A DNA stretch of 64,000 nt, taken from Nannocystis exedens. Its GTDB lineage: Bacteria > Myxococcota_A > Polyangia > Nannocystales > Nannocystaceae. The notes beneath the pieces are model-generated. The model searched no databases and was not told the DNA's origin. It was given only the letters and a program-made list of their open reading frames with translations. Shown here piece by piece: positions 16,861 to 27,900 of this stretch. Where the stretch lies: assembly GCF_002343915.1 (NCBI RefSeq), contig NZ_NETK01000001.1:9448001-9512000 (forward strand). The letters are read 5' to 3'. How positions within the stretch are numbered: position 1 is the first letter of the stretch; every line of letters starts with the position of its first letter. The position numbers and the translations under genes are program-made.

Positions 16861-16866
16861 ACGGTA
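16861..16866 (-). promoter_or_regulatory. -10-like TACCGT ahead of the DMT gene
   Basis: On the minus strand TACCGT ends 8 bp before the TTG at 16852, matching the TAnnnT-N6-9-start pattern of other genes here. Confidence 0.35.
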
Positions 16867-17365
16867 GCGGAGGCAAAGGTCCCGGTCGATGTCGGCGCGA
16901 GGCCTACGCGACGGCCTGCAGGCGGCGGGAGGCCCGCGAGTCCCGAGCGCGTGGGCCTGCGAGAGAGCGGCGCGCGTCGCGTCCACGCTTCCGGGCGCTG
17001 CGTGGGGAGCCGACGAGTCGCTCGCGCATGCGCCGGCGAGCAGACCGTCGCATCGGTGAGCGCGGTGCTCGTGGCGGACATTTGCCCGCATTGCGCGCTC
17101 GCGGCGAATCGAGCGAGTGATGCCCGGTGGTCGCCGTCGGGGGAGGTCGCCGGGCGCGGGCGGTCAATCGTCGGAGTACGAAAGTGCCGTGAGGTGCGTC
17201 GGGCGTGGTGTCGACATTCGACGCCGAGGCCGGCGGCCCGGCCGTGCGCGCATACGACGGACGGTTCACGGGAGCAGACCGAGGCCCGTCCTCGCGGGGA
17301 CGTCGGGGTCCTGAGCGCTCCCGTCGCGAAGCACATGTCCCGAGGGACATGTTTGTTCGACACCG
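16867..17365. other. About 500-bp intergenic region
   Basis: I see no gene. The only element noted is the 14-nt repeat pair at its right end, next to the ppa stop codon. Confidence 0.5.
17334..17354. repeat. 14-nt repeat pair downstream of ppa
   Basis: CATGTCC at 17334 and CATGTTT at 17348, 14 bp apart, with the intervening CGAG giving a GTCCCGAGGGAC hairpin. Confidence 0.6.
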
Positions 17366-17908
17366 CTACTTGTGCAGCTCGCCGCGGCGCAGGCGCTTGT
17401 ACAGCTCGAAGGCCTCGCGGATGACGACCAGGGCCTCGGCGGTGCCGAGGATGTCGTCGATGACGACGGTCTTGTTCTCGAGGATCTTGTAGTCCTCGAA
17501 GAAGCGCCGGACCTCGCGCATGACGTGGTGGGGCAGCTGCGACTGGTCGGTGTACTCGTTGAACCACGGGTCGTGGGTGCTGACGGCGACGATCTTGTCG
17601 TCGATGCCCTTGTCGTCGCGCATGCGCATGACGCCGATCGGGCGGGCGGTGACGATGCACAGCGGGTGGACCGGGCTCTGCTGCAGGACCAGGATGTCGA
17701 GGGCGTCGCCGTCGTCGCAGTAGGTGCGCGGGATGAAGCCGTAGTTGGCGGGGTAGTGGACCGCGCTGAACAGCACGCGGTCGAGGCGGAGGAAGCCGGT
17801 CTCCTTGTCGACCTCGTACTTGTTCTTGCTGCCCTGCGGGACCTCGATCACCGCCGGGACGTGAGGGAGCTGGCCTTCGTCGACATAGATGTCGTGCCAA
17901 GGATGCAT
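17366..17908 (-). CDS. ppa: Inorganic pyrophosphatase (family I)
   Basis: The 180-residue cytoplasmic enzyme hydrolyses pyrophosphate to two phosphates and pulls biosynthetic reactions forward. Family I signatures are all present: IEVPQGSKNKYEVDK (residues 21-35), YPANYGFIPRTYCDDGDALDILVL (residues 52-75, with the D-x-D-x-x-D metal motif DGDALD) and KIVAVSTHDP. Length is normal. ATG 17908 begins MHPWHDI as in many homologues. A TTGACA hexamer lies about 32 bp upstream but no good -10 follows it. It is a single gene. Confidence 0.95.
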   Translation of the reverse strand: MHPWHDIYVDEGQLPHVPAVIEVPQGSKNKYEVDKETGFLRLDRVLFSAVHYPANYGFIPRTYCDDGDALDILVLQQSPVHPLCIVTARPIGVMRMRDDKGIDDKIVAVSTHDPWFNEYTDQSQLPHHVMREVRRFFEDYKILENKTVVIDDILGTAEALVVIREAFELYKRLRRGELHK

Positions 17909-17939
17909 CGCGCGGAGCGTGGTGCGGACCGCCTGCGCC

Positions 17940-17945
17940 TGTCAA
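17940..17945 (-). promoter_or_regulatory. Possible -35 element TTGACA upstream of ppa
   Basis: A perfect TTGACA on the minus strand lies 32 bp before the ppa start. The -10 position at 17-bp spacing reads CCACGC, which is poor, so this is tentative. Confidence 0.25.
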
Positions 17946-18056
17946 GCAATCGCGCGCGGATCGCCGCGCGCGTGGCCGCTGCGTCGCCGAGGCCGTCGCG
18001 GCGGAAGATCGCCCTCACACCGCCCCGGCGCCGGGCGCGGCGAGATCGCGCCGACG

Positions 18057-19409
<1,353 letters not shown>

Positions 19410-19755
19410 TGCGAAGACGGTGACTCCGGCCCGCAAGGTAGCACGCGGCCGCGCAGGCCGGCTAGAGCGGCCTCGGGACAGGTCCTTCGGGACAGGTGAG
19501 CGCGCGGCGAGGGCGCGCCGGGTGCAGGAGAGGCGTCGCGCGCGGGCGAGCCGGGCCGTGCAGGTGATCGGGGACAGGCCGAGCGCCGAGGGCCGCGGCC
19601 GGCGGGCGGCGAGGCACAGGTGCTTCGGGACAGGTGGGCGCGTCGCCGGCGAGGCGATCGAGGGGGAGGGGCGTGGCAGGTGCCACGGGGCAGCGCGAGC
19701 GTCGCGCCGGACGAGACGCGCATGTCCCCGAGGACATGTCGCGGGAGCCAGCCGC
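19410..19755. repeat. Intergenic region dense in 14-nt repeats
   Basis: Pairs at exact 14-bp phase occur at 19479/19493, 19561/19575, 19617/19631, 19677/19691 and 19721/19735. Most use the CAGGTCC variant; the last is CATGTCC-CCGA-GGACATG. Two longer similar stretches begin TTCGGGACAGGTG at 19486 and 19624. No gene is seen in this 346-bp stretch. Confidence 0.65.
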
Positions 19756-21582
19756 TCAGGCCGGCTCGATGCGGGCCGGGTCGGGCGAGCCGGCGTAGAG
19801 GCCGGCGACGTCGGCGGCGCGGCGGCGGAGGACCGCGCGCTGGTTGATGTAACCCTTGTCGGTGATCTCGCCGGCGTCGATCGCCGGCGGCTCGGCGAGC
19901 ACGACGGCGGCGGCGAGCTTGCGGCTGCTGCTGCCGGGGTTGGCGGCGTTGTGGGCCGCGAGCGCTGCGGCCAGGTGGGCGCGGATCCGCGGGTCCTCGG
20001 CGTACCTGTCCGCGGGGACATCCGGGGCGATCGCGCGGCAGCCGTCCGGGTTCAAGAATACCAGCGCGGCGGCGGCGGAGCGGCCCTCGCCGGCGATCAC
20101 GACGTCCTGCACGACCGGCGCGGCGGCGGCGATGAAGGCGACCCGCAGCGCGCCGGCGCTGACCCACGTGCCGCTGGTGAGCTTGAAGTCCTCGGCGACG
20201 CGGCCGTCGAACACCACGCCCTTGCGCGGGTCGGTCGGGTCGGCGAGGCGGCCGGCGTCGCCGATGCAGTAGTAGCCCTCGTCGTCGAAGGCGGCGGCGG
20301 TGAGCTCGGGCTCGCGGTGGTAGCCGGGGGTGACGTTGGGCCCGCGCACCCGCAGCTCGAGCTTGCCCTCGCGCGGGACCAGCTTGAGCTCGCAGCCGGG
20401 CGCGGGCAGGCCGATGATGCCGGCGTGGTCGATCGGGAAGTGGACGCTGGTGACGAGCGGCGACGTCTCGGTCGAGCCCCACGCCGAGGTCATCAGCACG
20501 CGCCCGGCCGCGCCGGCCTGCTCGGCGACCGCGGCCAGGCGGGCCCACAGGTTGGGCGGCAGGGCGGCGCCGGCGTAGAAGATGACGTCGAGGCGGGAGA
20601 AGAAGCGCGCGCGCAGGTCGGCGTCGCGCTCGAGGTAGGGCAGCAGCACCTCGAAGCCGCGCGGGACGTTGAAGTAGAGGGTCGGCGGGACGGCGCGCAG
20701 GTTGGCGACGGTGCGCTCGATGAGCCCGGGCGCCGGCTTGCCCTCGTCGACGTAGAGCGCGCCGCCGTGGTAGACGGCCATGTTGAAGTTGTGGTTGCCG
20801 CCGAAGGTGTGGTGCCAGGGCAGCCAGTCGACCAACACCGGCGGGCGGGCGCGCAGGAACGGCCAGCACTGGGCGATCGCCTGCTGGTTCGAGCACAGCA
20901 TGCGCTGGGTGTTGATCACGCCCTTGGGCCGGCTGGTCGAGCCGGAGGTGAACAGGATCTTCGCCACCGTGTCGGGGCCGGTGGCGGCGTGGGCGGCGTC
21001 GGCGTGCTCCAAGGAACATGTCTCGGAGAGCATGTCGGAGAGGACAGCCTGGCCGGGACCGGGATCGCGGCCGACCACCGCGGGGGCGCCGACGGCCGCG
21101 AGCGCGCGGGCGAAGCGGACCCCGTCGGCGGCGAACACCAGGCCGGGCTCGACCTGGACGGCGATGTGACGCAGGTTCTCGAGGTCCTGCGAGACCAGGC
21201 TGTAGGCCGGCGAGACCGGGACCGCCGGCACGCCGACGTACATGGCCGCGAGCTGCAGCAGGGCGTTGTCGACGCTGTTGTCGGACAGCAGCATCAGCGG
21301 GCGCGCGGCCGACAGCCCGCGGGCCAGCAGGGCCGCGCCGAGCCGGCGGATCTTGGCCCACGCCTCGCCGTAGGTCAGCTCGTACAGCGGGCCGTCGCGG
21401 CGCTCGCCCAGCAGCACCCGCTCGGGCGCCTCCTCGGCCCAGCGGCGCAGCGCGGCCGCCAGCGTGGCCGGGTAGGGCTGCAGCGGCTGCGGCGAGCGCA
21501 GCTCGATCACGCCGCTCGCGCGGTAGGTGACGACGACCTCGGCGGGCGCCAGCTCGAGCGACAGGTGCTTGGGGTCGGTCAT
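19756..21582 (-). CDS. Feruloyl-CoA synthase-like acyl-CoA ligase
   Basis: The 608-residue adenylate-forming enzyme is predicted to activate an aromatic acid to its CoA thioester using ATP. KILFTSGSTSRPKGV near residue 225 is the P-loop (A3), SAWGSTETSP the A5 motif and YYCIGDAGR the A7 region. The blocks MYVGVPAVPVSPAYSL, MLCSNQQAI and DWLPWHHTFGGNHNF are characteristic of the feruloyl-CoA synthase group. No hydratase-lyase partner lies nearby, so the true acid is uncertain. ATG 21582 has GAGGAG just upstream. A four-unit 14-nt repeat array encodes the non-conserved LSDMLSETCSLEHAD. Confidence 0.8.
   Translation of the reverse strand: MTDPKHLSLELAPAEVVVTYRASGVIELRSPQPLQPYPATLAAALRRWAEEAPERVLLGERRDGPLYELTYGEAWAKIRRLGAALLARGLSAARPLMLLSDNSVDNALLQLAAMYVGVPAVPVSPAYSLVSQDLENLRHIAVQVEPGLVFAADGVRFARALAAVGAPAVVGRDPGPGQAVLSDMLSETCSLEHADAAHAATGPDTVAKILFTSGSTSRPKGVINTQRMLCSNQQAIAQCWPFLRARPPVLVDWLPWHHTFGGNHNFNMAVYHGGALYVDEGKPAPGLIERTVANLRAVPPTLYFNVPRGFEVLLPYLERDADLRARFFSRLDVIFYAGAALPPNLWARLAAVAEQAGAAGRVLMTSAWGSTETSPLVTSVHFPIDHAGIIGLPAPGCELKLVPREGKLELRVRGPNVTPGYHREPELTAAAFDDEGYYCIGDAGRLADPTDPRKGVVFDGRVAEDFKLTSGTWVSAGALRVAFIAAAAPVVQDVVIAGEGRSAAAALVFLNPDGCRAIAPDVPADRYAEDPRIRAHLAAALAAHNAANPGSSSRKLAAAVVLAEPPAIDAGEITDKGYINQRAVLRRRAADVAGLYAGSPDPARIEPA
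20005..20025. repeat. 14-nt repeat pair in coding sequence
   Basis: CCTGTCC at 20005 and CATCCGG at 20019; TGTCC-GCGG-GGACA is a perfect inverted repeat. Confidence 0.5.
21003..21051. repeat. 14-nt repeat array, four units in coding sequence
   Basis: Units start at 21003 (CGTGCTC), 21017 (CATGTCT), 21031 (CATGTCG) and 21045 (CAGCCTG), exact 14-bp phase, within the acyl-CoA ligase gene. Confidence 0.65.
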
Positions 21583-21702
21583 GGCTCCTCGGGGCGGGTG
21601 GGCGAAGGGCGGGGGTCGGTCGGGGCTCCTCGGCGCGTCGGGGACCACGAGCTCAGGGGGCACGGCTCATCGGCGCGGGCGGGCCTGGGATGGTTGAAGA
21701 AA

Positions 21703-21751
21703 CATGTCCTCGGCGACATTGCAGGGTGGACATGTCCTCGGATACAGGCGC
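21703..21751. repeat. 14-nt repeat array, four units
   Basis: Units start at 21703 (CATGTCC), 21717 (CATTGCA), 21731 (CATGTCC) and 21745 (CAGGCGC), between the acyl-CoA ligase and the lipoprotein gene to its left-reading side. Confidence 0.7.
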
Positions 21752-21756
21752 GGAGA

Positions 21757-22615
21757 TCAGCCGCAGGCCCAGCGGCCGAGGGTCTTGAGGCCGTCGGGGC
21801 CGCGGGACTCGAGCGACAGCGAGAAGCCGTCGTCGCCGTAGGTGTTGAGGTAGAGCTCGCGCGGGCCGTCGCCGTCGAGGTCGAGGGCGCCGAGCAGGGC
21901 GTAGCGCTCGCGCGTGCCGGTGCGCGAGCGCAGCAGCACCGGCGCGCCGGCGGGCGGGACGAGGAACAGGCCGCTGAAGCGGAGGTCGGCCTCCTCGTCC
22001 CTGGGGTCGGGGACGACGGCGGCGACGACCTCGTCGGGGCTGCCGTCGCCGTCGAGATCGAGGCGGGTGCGCTGGTCGATGCGCGGCTTGATGGCCTTGA
22101 GGCCAGGCGCGGCGGCGGCGATGGCCTCGGCGATCCGGGCCCGCAGCTCCCTGGGCGCGTCGCGGTCGACCTCGGCCGGCGGGGTCGGCGTGACGTAGAC
22201 GAGGCCGTCCTTGAGGCTCGTCGGCACGACCGCGTCGCCGCGCAGGGCCTCGGCTGGGGCGTCGATCACGAGCGTGGGCTCCGGCGAAGTGACCCCGGGA
22301 CAGGCAGCGACTGCGCGGCCCACGACCTTCGCGGCCGCGCCGCTCATCAGCCACACCTCGGTGCCGACGGGGGCGATGGCGAGGCAGTCGGCGCCGGCGG
22401 CGAATCGCTTGCCGGCGTCGAGGAAGCAGGCGAGCGGCGAGAGGCCGAATTCGCTGGCGACCAGCAGCGCGCGGCCGGTCGGCGGGGACGGGGTCTCGGG
22501 CTCGGGCGCCGGGGCGGGGGGCGGGGGCGGGGGCAGGCGCGGGCGGAGGAGGCGGCGCTTCAGCGCCGCAGCCGACGAGGAACGAGACGAGCAGCGCGAG
22601 CGGGACGGACCTCAT
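21757..22615 (-). pseudogene. Lipoprotein gene with an apparent +1 frameshift in a G tract
   Basis: ATG 22615 opens MRSVPLALLVSFLVGCG, a signal peptide with lipobox LVGC, followed by a Pro/Ala linker. Reading then leaves frame in the run GGGGGG at 22516-22521 (C6 on the coding strand). If one base is skipped, the protein continues EPETPSPPTGRALLVASEF and stays open to the stop at 21757, for a total of about 285 residues. The C-terminal half has two calcium-loop-like LDLDGDGSPDE and LDLDGDGPRE segments, as in FG-GAP-like surface proteins. The break may be a sequencing error, a phase-variable switch or real decay. Function unknown. Confidence 0.6.
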
Positions 22616-22843
22616 GGCCGCGCCACGATACCACGACCCGCGTGCGGCCCGCGGCCGTCCGGACGCGCGTCCGGCCGCGGCTCGGCGCGGCGGCAGGGCG
22701 CGTGGAGCACGAGGAGAGGACAGCGCGCGGCCGGACTGCGTCGATGTCGGCGACGCGCGCCGCGGCGGAGGACGAGCGGACGGCCGCGCGTCGCGACTGC
22801 CGGCCGGCAGCAGCGGCCGATGTCGGCGGGTCGGGAGGGCGAG

Positions 22844-24151
22844 CTAGAAGCCGGCCTGCAGCTGCAGCCGCAGCTGGTCGGCGACGCCGGCGGGCAGGCC
22901 CGGGCCGTACTGGCGGAAGTAGTCGAGCTGCAGCTTGAGCGAGTGACGATAAAAGTAATAGTTGAGGCCGGCGCCGTACTCGTCGAGGCGACCGAGGCTG
23001 GTCTCGACGCGCCGCGACGGGCGGACGCCGGACGAGCGGGCGGTGACCTCGAGGCGGGTGCGCGGGATGAAGAGGCCCATCTGCGCCGTCCAGCCGACGC
23101 CGTTGCGGGCGGCCTCGACGGCGACTGGCTCTCCGAACATGTCCTTTGCGTCACCCGGCAGGCGCCAGCCCTGACGCCAGTAGAAGTCGAGCAGCAGCGA
23201 CATGCCGGCGACCTTGAACATGGCGTCGACCGTCAAGTTGTTGCTGCGCATGGTGCCGCCGTCGGCGAAGGCGGTGCCGCTGATGGCGCGGGTGCGGTGG
23301 TCGCGGTCGCTGAAGGCGTAGGCGGCGCCGACGGCGAGGCGCGGCGTCGCCTTGCGCTCGAAGTCCGCCTCGCTGTAATCGTCGAACATGCCGAACGGCA
23401 GGTAGTCGACCCGGGCCATGTACGTCAGGCCGAAGTCACTGGCCTTGTAATAGTCGTAGCCCTCGCCCAGGAACACGCCGGCGAAGTAGCGCAGCTTGCC
23501 GAGGCCGGCGACGTCGGGCGAGCTCACCTGCACGCCGATGTCCTGGTCGAGCGTGAACTCGTAGCTGGCCGACGAGTTGTCGACCATCTGCAGCTTGGCC
23601 AGCGGCGCCATGCGCTGGCGCGCGTACGGGACGAAGAAGAAGCCGGCCTGGACGTTGGCGTGGCGGAAGCGGGTCCAGGTCGTGTACCACTGGAAGATCG
23701 GCGGCCGCCGCGGCGTGCCGTCCTTGAACCCGAGGTCCTTCGGCGCGAACATCAGGTGGACGTAGTAGCCGACGTACGGCGTGAAGATGTTGCCGGACAG
23801 GATCAGGCGCGCACGCCTGAACTCGAGGCTGCTCGACCACGGCTCCATCCCGGCGGCGGGGATCGCCTCGCGCCGGACCGTGGCCAGCAGCTGCGCCCAC
23901 ATGTTGAAGTTGAGGGTGAAGCGGCGGTCCGGCGTGGCCAGCTCGATGCCCTTGCCCGGCCGCCACGTCGCCTTGCCGACCGGCGTCTCGGCCTGCCGCT
24001 GGGCCTCGCCCGCGGGCATCCAGGCCGGCGGCGGCGGCGGCGGCCCGCTCGGCTTGGGCAGCACCGGCGCCGGCGGGTTGGCCCACGCCCGGCCCCCGGC
24101 GACGAACACGACCAGCGCGGCGGTGTACCGGAGCGAGGCGAGGGGACGCAT
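22844..24151 (-). CDS. Phosphate-selective porin O/P family outer-membrane protein
   Basis: The protein is 435 residues with a signal peptide (MRPLASLRYTAALVVFVAGG, cut near AWA), a Pro-rich linker, then a beta-barrel pattern of alternating residues. It includes FTLNFNMWAQLL, LEFRRARLILSGNIFTPYVGYYVHL and DYYKASDFGLTYMARVDYLPFG, and it ends in the aromatic LQLQAGF. The RRARL segment with a following long-strand pattern is typical of OprO/OprP homologues, which pass anions such as phosphate. No phosphate genes are adjacent, so substrate preference is not known. I chose ATG 24151 because it opens at the signal peptide. A 14-nt repeat pair lies at 23138, in the loop GDAKDMFGEP. Confidence 0.75.
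   Translation of the reverse strand: MRPLASLRYTAALVVFVAGGRAWANPPAPVLPKPSGPPPPPPAWMPAGEAQRQAETPVGKATWRPGKGIELATPDRRFTLNFNMWAQLLATVRREAIPAAGMEPWSSSLEFRRARLILSGNIFTPYVGYYVHLMFAPKDLGFKDGTPRRPPIFQWYTTWTRFRHANVQAGFFFVPYARQRMAPLAKLQMVDNSSASYEFTLDQDIGVQVSSPDVAGLGKLRYFAGVFLGEGYDYYKASDFGLTYMARVDYLPFGMFDDYSEADFERKATPRLAVGAAYAFSDRDHRTRAISGTAFADGGTMRSNNLTVDAMFKVAGMSLLLDFYWRQGWRLPGDAKDMFGEPVAVEAARNGVGWTAQMGLFIPRTRLEVTARSSGVRPSRRVETSLGRLDEYGAGLNYYFYRHSLKLQLDYFRQYGPGLPAGVADQLRLQLQAGF
23138..23158. repeat. 14-nt repeat pair in coding sequence
   Basis: CATGTCC at 23138 and CACCCGG at 23152, 14 bp apart, in a predicted porin loop. Confidence 0.4.
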
Positions 24152-24252
24152 GCGGCGACGCGGATCACACCCGAAGCGAAGGGCGTGTGTCAAGCGCTCG
24201 CTTAACGCACGCGTTCGCGGGCGTGGTCGCGGTGACGACCCCTCGCGCCGGA

Positions 24253-24273
24253 CATGGCCTAAAGGCCAGATCC
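24253..24273. repeat. 14-nt repeat pair at the KGG gene stop
   Basis: CATGGCC at 24253 and CAGATCC at 24267, 14 bp apart, spanning the stop codon region of the KGG-repeat gene. Confidence 0.45.
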
Positions 24274-24660
24274 GCTGTCCTGCGTCTCGGGCTCGTGCGG
24301 CTCGTCTTCGCGCTCGCGCACGCTGTGGGTCGGGCTGCCGTGCGAGTGGTGCCCGCCCTCGCGGCCGATCTCGGCCATGTGCTCGCGGTCCTGGCTGACG
24401 GTCTCGCCGCCGCGGCGGCCGATCATCGCCATGTGCTCGCGGTTCTGACTGACGGCCTCGCCGCCGCGGCGGCCGATCATCGCCATGTACTCGCGGTTCT
24501 GACTGACCGCAGCCCCGCCTCGCCGGCCGATGTTCGCCATGTGCTGTCGGTCCTGGCTGACGGTCTCGCCGCCGCGGCTGGCGATCACGCGCTGCCTGTC
24601 CGGGTCCATGCCTGCGAATCCGCGGGCGTCGCCGCGGCCCTTACCTCGATTGCTCGACAT
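24259..24660 (-). CDS. KGG-repeat stress-type small protein
   Basis: The 133-residue hydrophilic protein starts with MDPDRQRVIASRGG-like sequence and then has four 18-residue repeats of the form VSQ(D/N)REHMAxIGRRGGEx. It ends in a His- and acid-rich tail. This matches the KGG (stress-induced acidophilic repeat) family, small cytoplasmic proteins induced by stress or starvation, whose molecular role is not settled. AGGAG lies about 10 bp upstream of ATG 24660. The repeats are also visible in DNA as 54-bp units. It stands alone between the porin and the alpha-2-macroglobulin, which reads away from it. Confidence 0.85.
   Translation of the reverse strand: MSSNRGKGRGDARGFAGMDPDRQRVIASRGGETVSQDRQHMANIGRRGGAAVSQNREYMAMIGRRGGEAVSQNREHMAMIGRRGGETVSQDREHMAEIGREGGHHSHGSPTHSVREREDEPHEPETQDSGSGL
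24380..24600. repeat. 54-bp in-frame repeats of the KGG gene
   Basis: Four units of 54 bp encode the 18-residue KGG repeats; the shared core reads CTCGCGGTTCTGACTGAC on the plus strand in the middle copies. Confidence 0.7.
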
Positions 24661-24819
24661 CGCTGTTACTCCTGCGCATGCGAGGGGTCGCGGCCGGACA
24701 GGCCGATGGTCTCGTCCCCTCGCGGGTCGACTCGCAGCGTGTGCGATGTTGACCCAGCCGCAAGTGCAGCGGCGCGGCCGCCCGGCGGCAGGTTCGCCGG
24801 CTCCCGGGCGGCGGAATCA

Positions 24820-24840
24820 CATGTCTTTTATGACATGTCC
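24820..24840. repeat. 14-nt repeat pair upstream of the alpha-2-macroglobulin gene
   Basis: CATGTCT at 24820 and CATGTCC at 24834, 14 bp apart, in the divergent 250-bp spacer. Confidence 0.6.
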
Positions 24841-24910
24841 GAACGAGCCGGTGACGGGTTCGCGCGGACCGGAACTTTCCCCGGTCCGGACCGTCTCAGG
24901 GCCGCCTCGT

Positions 24911-27900
24911 ATGACCCCACGCCTCTCGTCGTCCGCTGCCCTCGTCGCCGCGCTGCTCGCGTGCAAGAACTCCGGCCCGGCGGACCCCGAGCCCGCGCTC
25001 CCCGAGGCGGACGTGCTCGCGGCGTTCGACCCCGCGGCCCTCGTCGATCGTCCGGGTGCGCCGCCGAGGGTTCCCACGGGCGCTCCGCTCGCCGTCCTCG
25101 ACTACGCGCCGCAGGGGAGGACCGCGGGCGGCGCCGCGATCAAGATCCGCTTCAACCAACCGGTGGTCGCGCTCGGCGTCGAGCAGATCCCCGATCTCGC
25201 GCGGTTTATCGCCTTCGATCCGCCGCTCAAGGGCGAGGCGGCGTTCCAGACCCCCGACCTGCTGGTGTTCCACCCGGGCGAGGCGCTGCGGGACGCGACC
25301 ACGTACACGGTGCGCTTCGCCCCGGGCCTGGTCGGACTCGACGGTCAGCGGCTGGCGCAGGGCGTCGAGTGGACGTTCGAGACGCCGCGGCCGCAGGTGC
25401 TCGGGGCCGACACGCTCCACCGCAACGATGTGGAGCTGCCGGCCACGCGGCGCGACACGCCGTTCGTCGTCACCTTCGACCACCCGACCACGCTCGCCGA
25501 GGTCCGCGCCCACCTCGTGGCGAGCGCACGGCCGCTCGCTCGCGAGGATGCGAAGCCGGCGCCGGTGCAGCTGCAGATCCGCGAATCCACCGCCGCGGAG
25601 CGCGACCAGGCCGGGTACCACGGCGACGAGCCCCGCGACGATCGCGGGCGCCACTTCACGGTCCGCCCGCAGGGGCTGTGGCCGGGCGACAGCGAGGTGG
25701 TGCTGGCGGTCACGCCGGGGCTCGTCGGCCGGCGCGGCCCGCTGCCGCTCGAGACCCCGTGGGAGGTGTCCTTCGAGACATACGGCCCGCAGGCGGTGGT
25801 GTCGCTGCCGTGCGGCGAAGAGACCCGCTGCGGGCTCGAGCCGATCCACATCGGCCTGCGCAACCCGGTGCGCGAGGGCCAGGCCCGGCACGTCTCGGTG
25901 AGCCCGCGGCCGAAGTCGCTGCACATCGAGGTCGCCGACGCCTACGACGAGTCCGGCGGGACCGACATCGAGATCCTCGGGCAGTTCGTCCCCGGCACCA
26001 CCTACACGGTCTCGATCGCGCCTGGCCTGAAGGACATCTACGGCCAGAGCTTTCCCGGGGGCTTCAAGCGCACGGTGGTGGTCGAGCGCCGGCCCGAGCT
26101 GGCGCTGTCGAGCGAGAGCGGCACCCTGCTGCCCGGGCGCAAGCAGACCGTCGGGATCGAGGCGCGCTTCCTCAAGTCGCTGCGGGTGCGCGCGGCGGTG
26201 ATAGGCGAGCTCGAGCTGGCGCGGCAGCCGTGGCAGGCCCTGCCGATGCCCGCGGGCGCGAGCGAGCGGACGGTCGCGCTCGCGCCGAAGGGGGCAGGCG
26301 GGTGGGCCTCGATCGCGCTCGACGTCGCCGACCTGGTCGGCGGCGAGCGCGGGGCGGTGCTGGTCGAGGTGTCGCCGGGCGAGCTGACGGCGAGCGCCGA
26401 CGGCGAGCGGCCGACCGCGGTGCGCGGCCTCTATCGCCTGACCGACCTCGGGCCGGTGGTGATCGACTCGCCGACGCAGGCGGTGGTCCAGGTGCTGCGC
26501 CTGTCCGACAGCACGCCGGTGGCCGGGGCCACGGTGGCGCGGCTGGTGCAGGTCGACGAGGAGCTGACGACGCGCCCGCTCGGCGCGACCGACGGCGACG
26601 GCCTGCTCGCGCTGCCGCCTGTCTCGGAGTACATGTCCAAGGGGATCGTCAAGGCCGGCGAGGCGTCGCAGGCGCAGCAGCTCGTGATCGTCGACCCGGC
26701 CTCCGGCGACCGCACGGCGATCGCCGCGGGCGAGGTGCCGGCGGCCGAGAGCCTGGCCGCCGACCTCCGCCCGCACGAGCGGGCGATCGCCCGCGTCGTC
26801 GCCGACCGCGGGGCGTACCGCCCCGGCGAGAAGGTCAAGGTGGTCGGCTGGGCCGCGATCGAGACGCCGCACCGCAAGAGCGGCCTGAGGCACATGGCCC
26901 AAAAGACAGAGGCGACGTTCAGCCTCACCGACCCGCGCGGCGTCGAGGTGGCGAGCCGCACGGTCAAGACCACCGCGGAGGGCAAGTTCTGGGCCGAGCT
27001 CGAGCTGCCGGCCGAGGCCGCGCTGGGCCGGTACACGGTCGCGGCGCGGGTCGGCGGCGCCGAGGCGCGCGAGACGATCATGGTCGAGGACTACCGCGTG
27101 CCCGAGTTCCAGGTCGCGGCCAGCGTGGCCCGGCCCGATGTGCTCGCCGGCGACAGGGCCGAGCTGCGCGTCAACGCCAGCTACTACTTCGGCGGGGCGG
27201 TGCCGATCGTCCTCCTGATGCACCAGGCGACCTGCACCCCGCGACGCTGGCGCCCGCCGGGGCTCGACTCGAGCTGGGTGGTCGGCCGACCGCTGCCGTA
27301 CCGCGTCGGCACGCAGCCCGGCCCGCGCGAGCGCACGCGGCCCGACCCGGCGGCCAAGCCCGGGTTCATGGAGGTGGCGATCCCGCTGACGCTCGGGGCG
27401 GCCGGCCACCCGCACCGCTGCACGATCAGCGCCGAGGTCCGCGACGCCAGCAACCAGGCGGTCGGCGCCGAGGCGCAGCTCCAGGTCCATCCGGCCGACT
27501 TCTACCTGGCGATGGCGATGCCCGCGGGTCATCGCCGCGCCGGCGACCGCGTCGACGTGCCGGTGCGCGCGGTCGATCTCGCCGGCGCGCGCGTGGCCAA
27601 AAATGGCGTCAAGGTCATGGTCGAACGGACATGGTCCGAGGTGCAGGAGCGCGCCGAGGGCGGGCGCATGGTGTTCGCCGGCTACGTCGACAAGACCGAG
27701 AAGATCAAGACGTGCGAGCTGACGACCGCGGCCGAGGGCGCCGACGCCCGCTGCGAGCTGCCGCCGCTCGAAGAGGGCAGCTACCAGCTGCGCGCCGAGG
27801 TGACGACGGCGGACAAGCGGACGGTCGCGACCGTGGGCAGCTTCTGGGTCGCGGAGGGCAGCCGCCGCAAGTGGGTGCCGCGGCCGCAGGAGCAGAGGCT

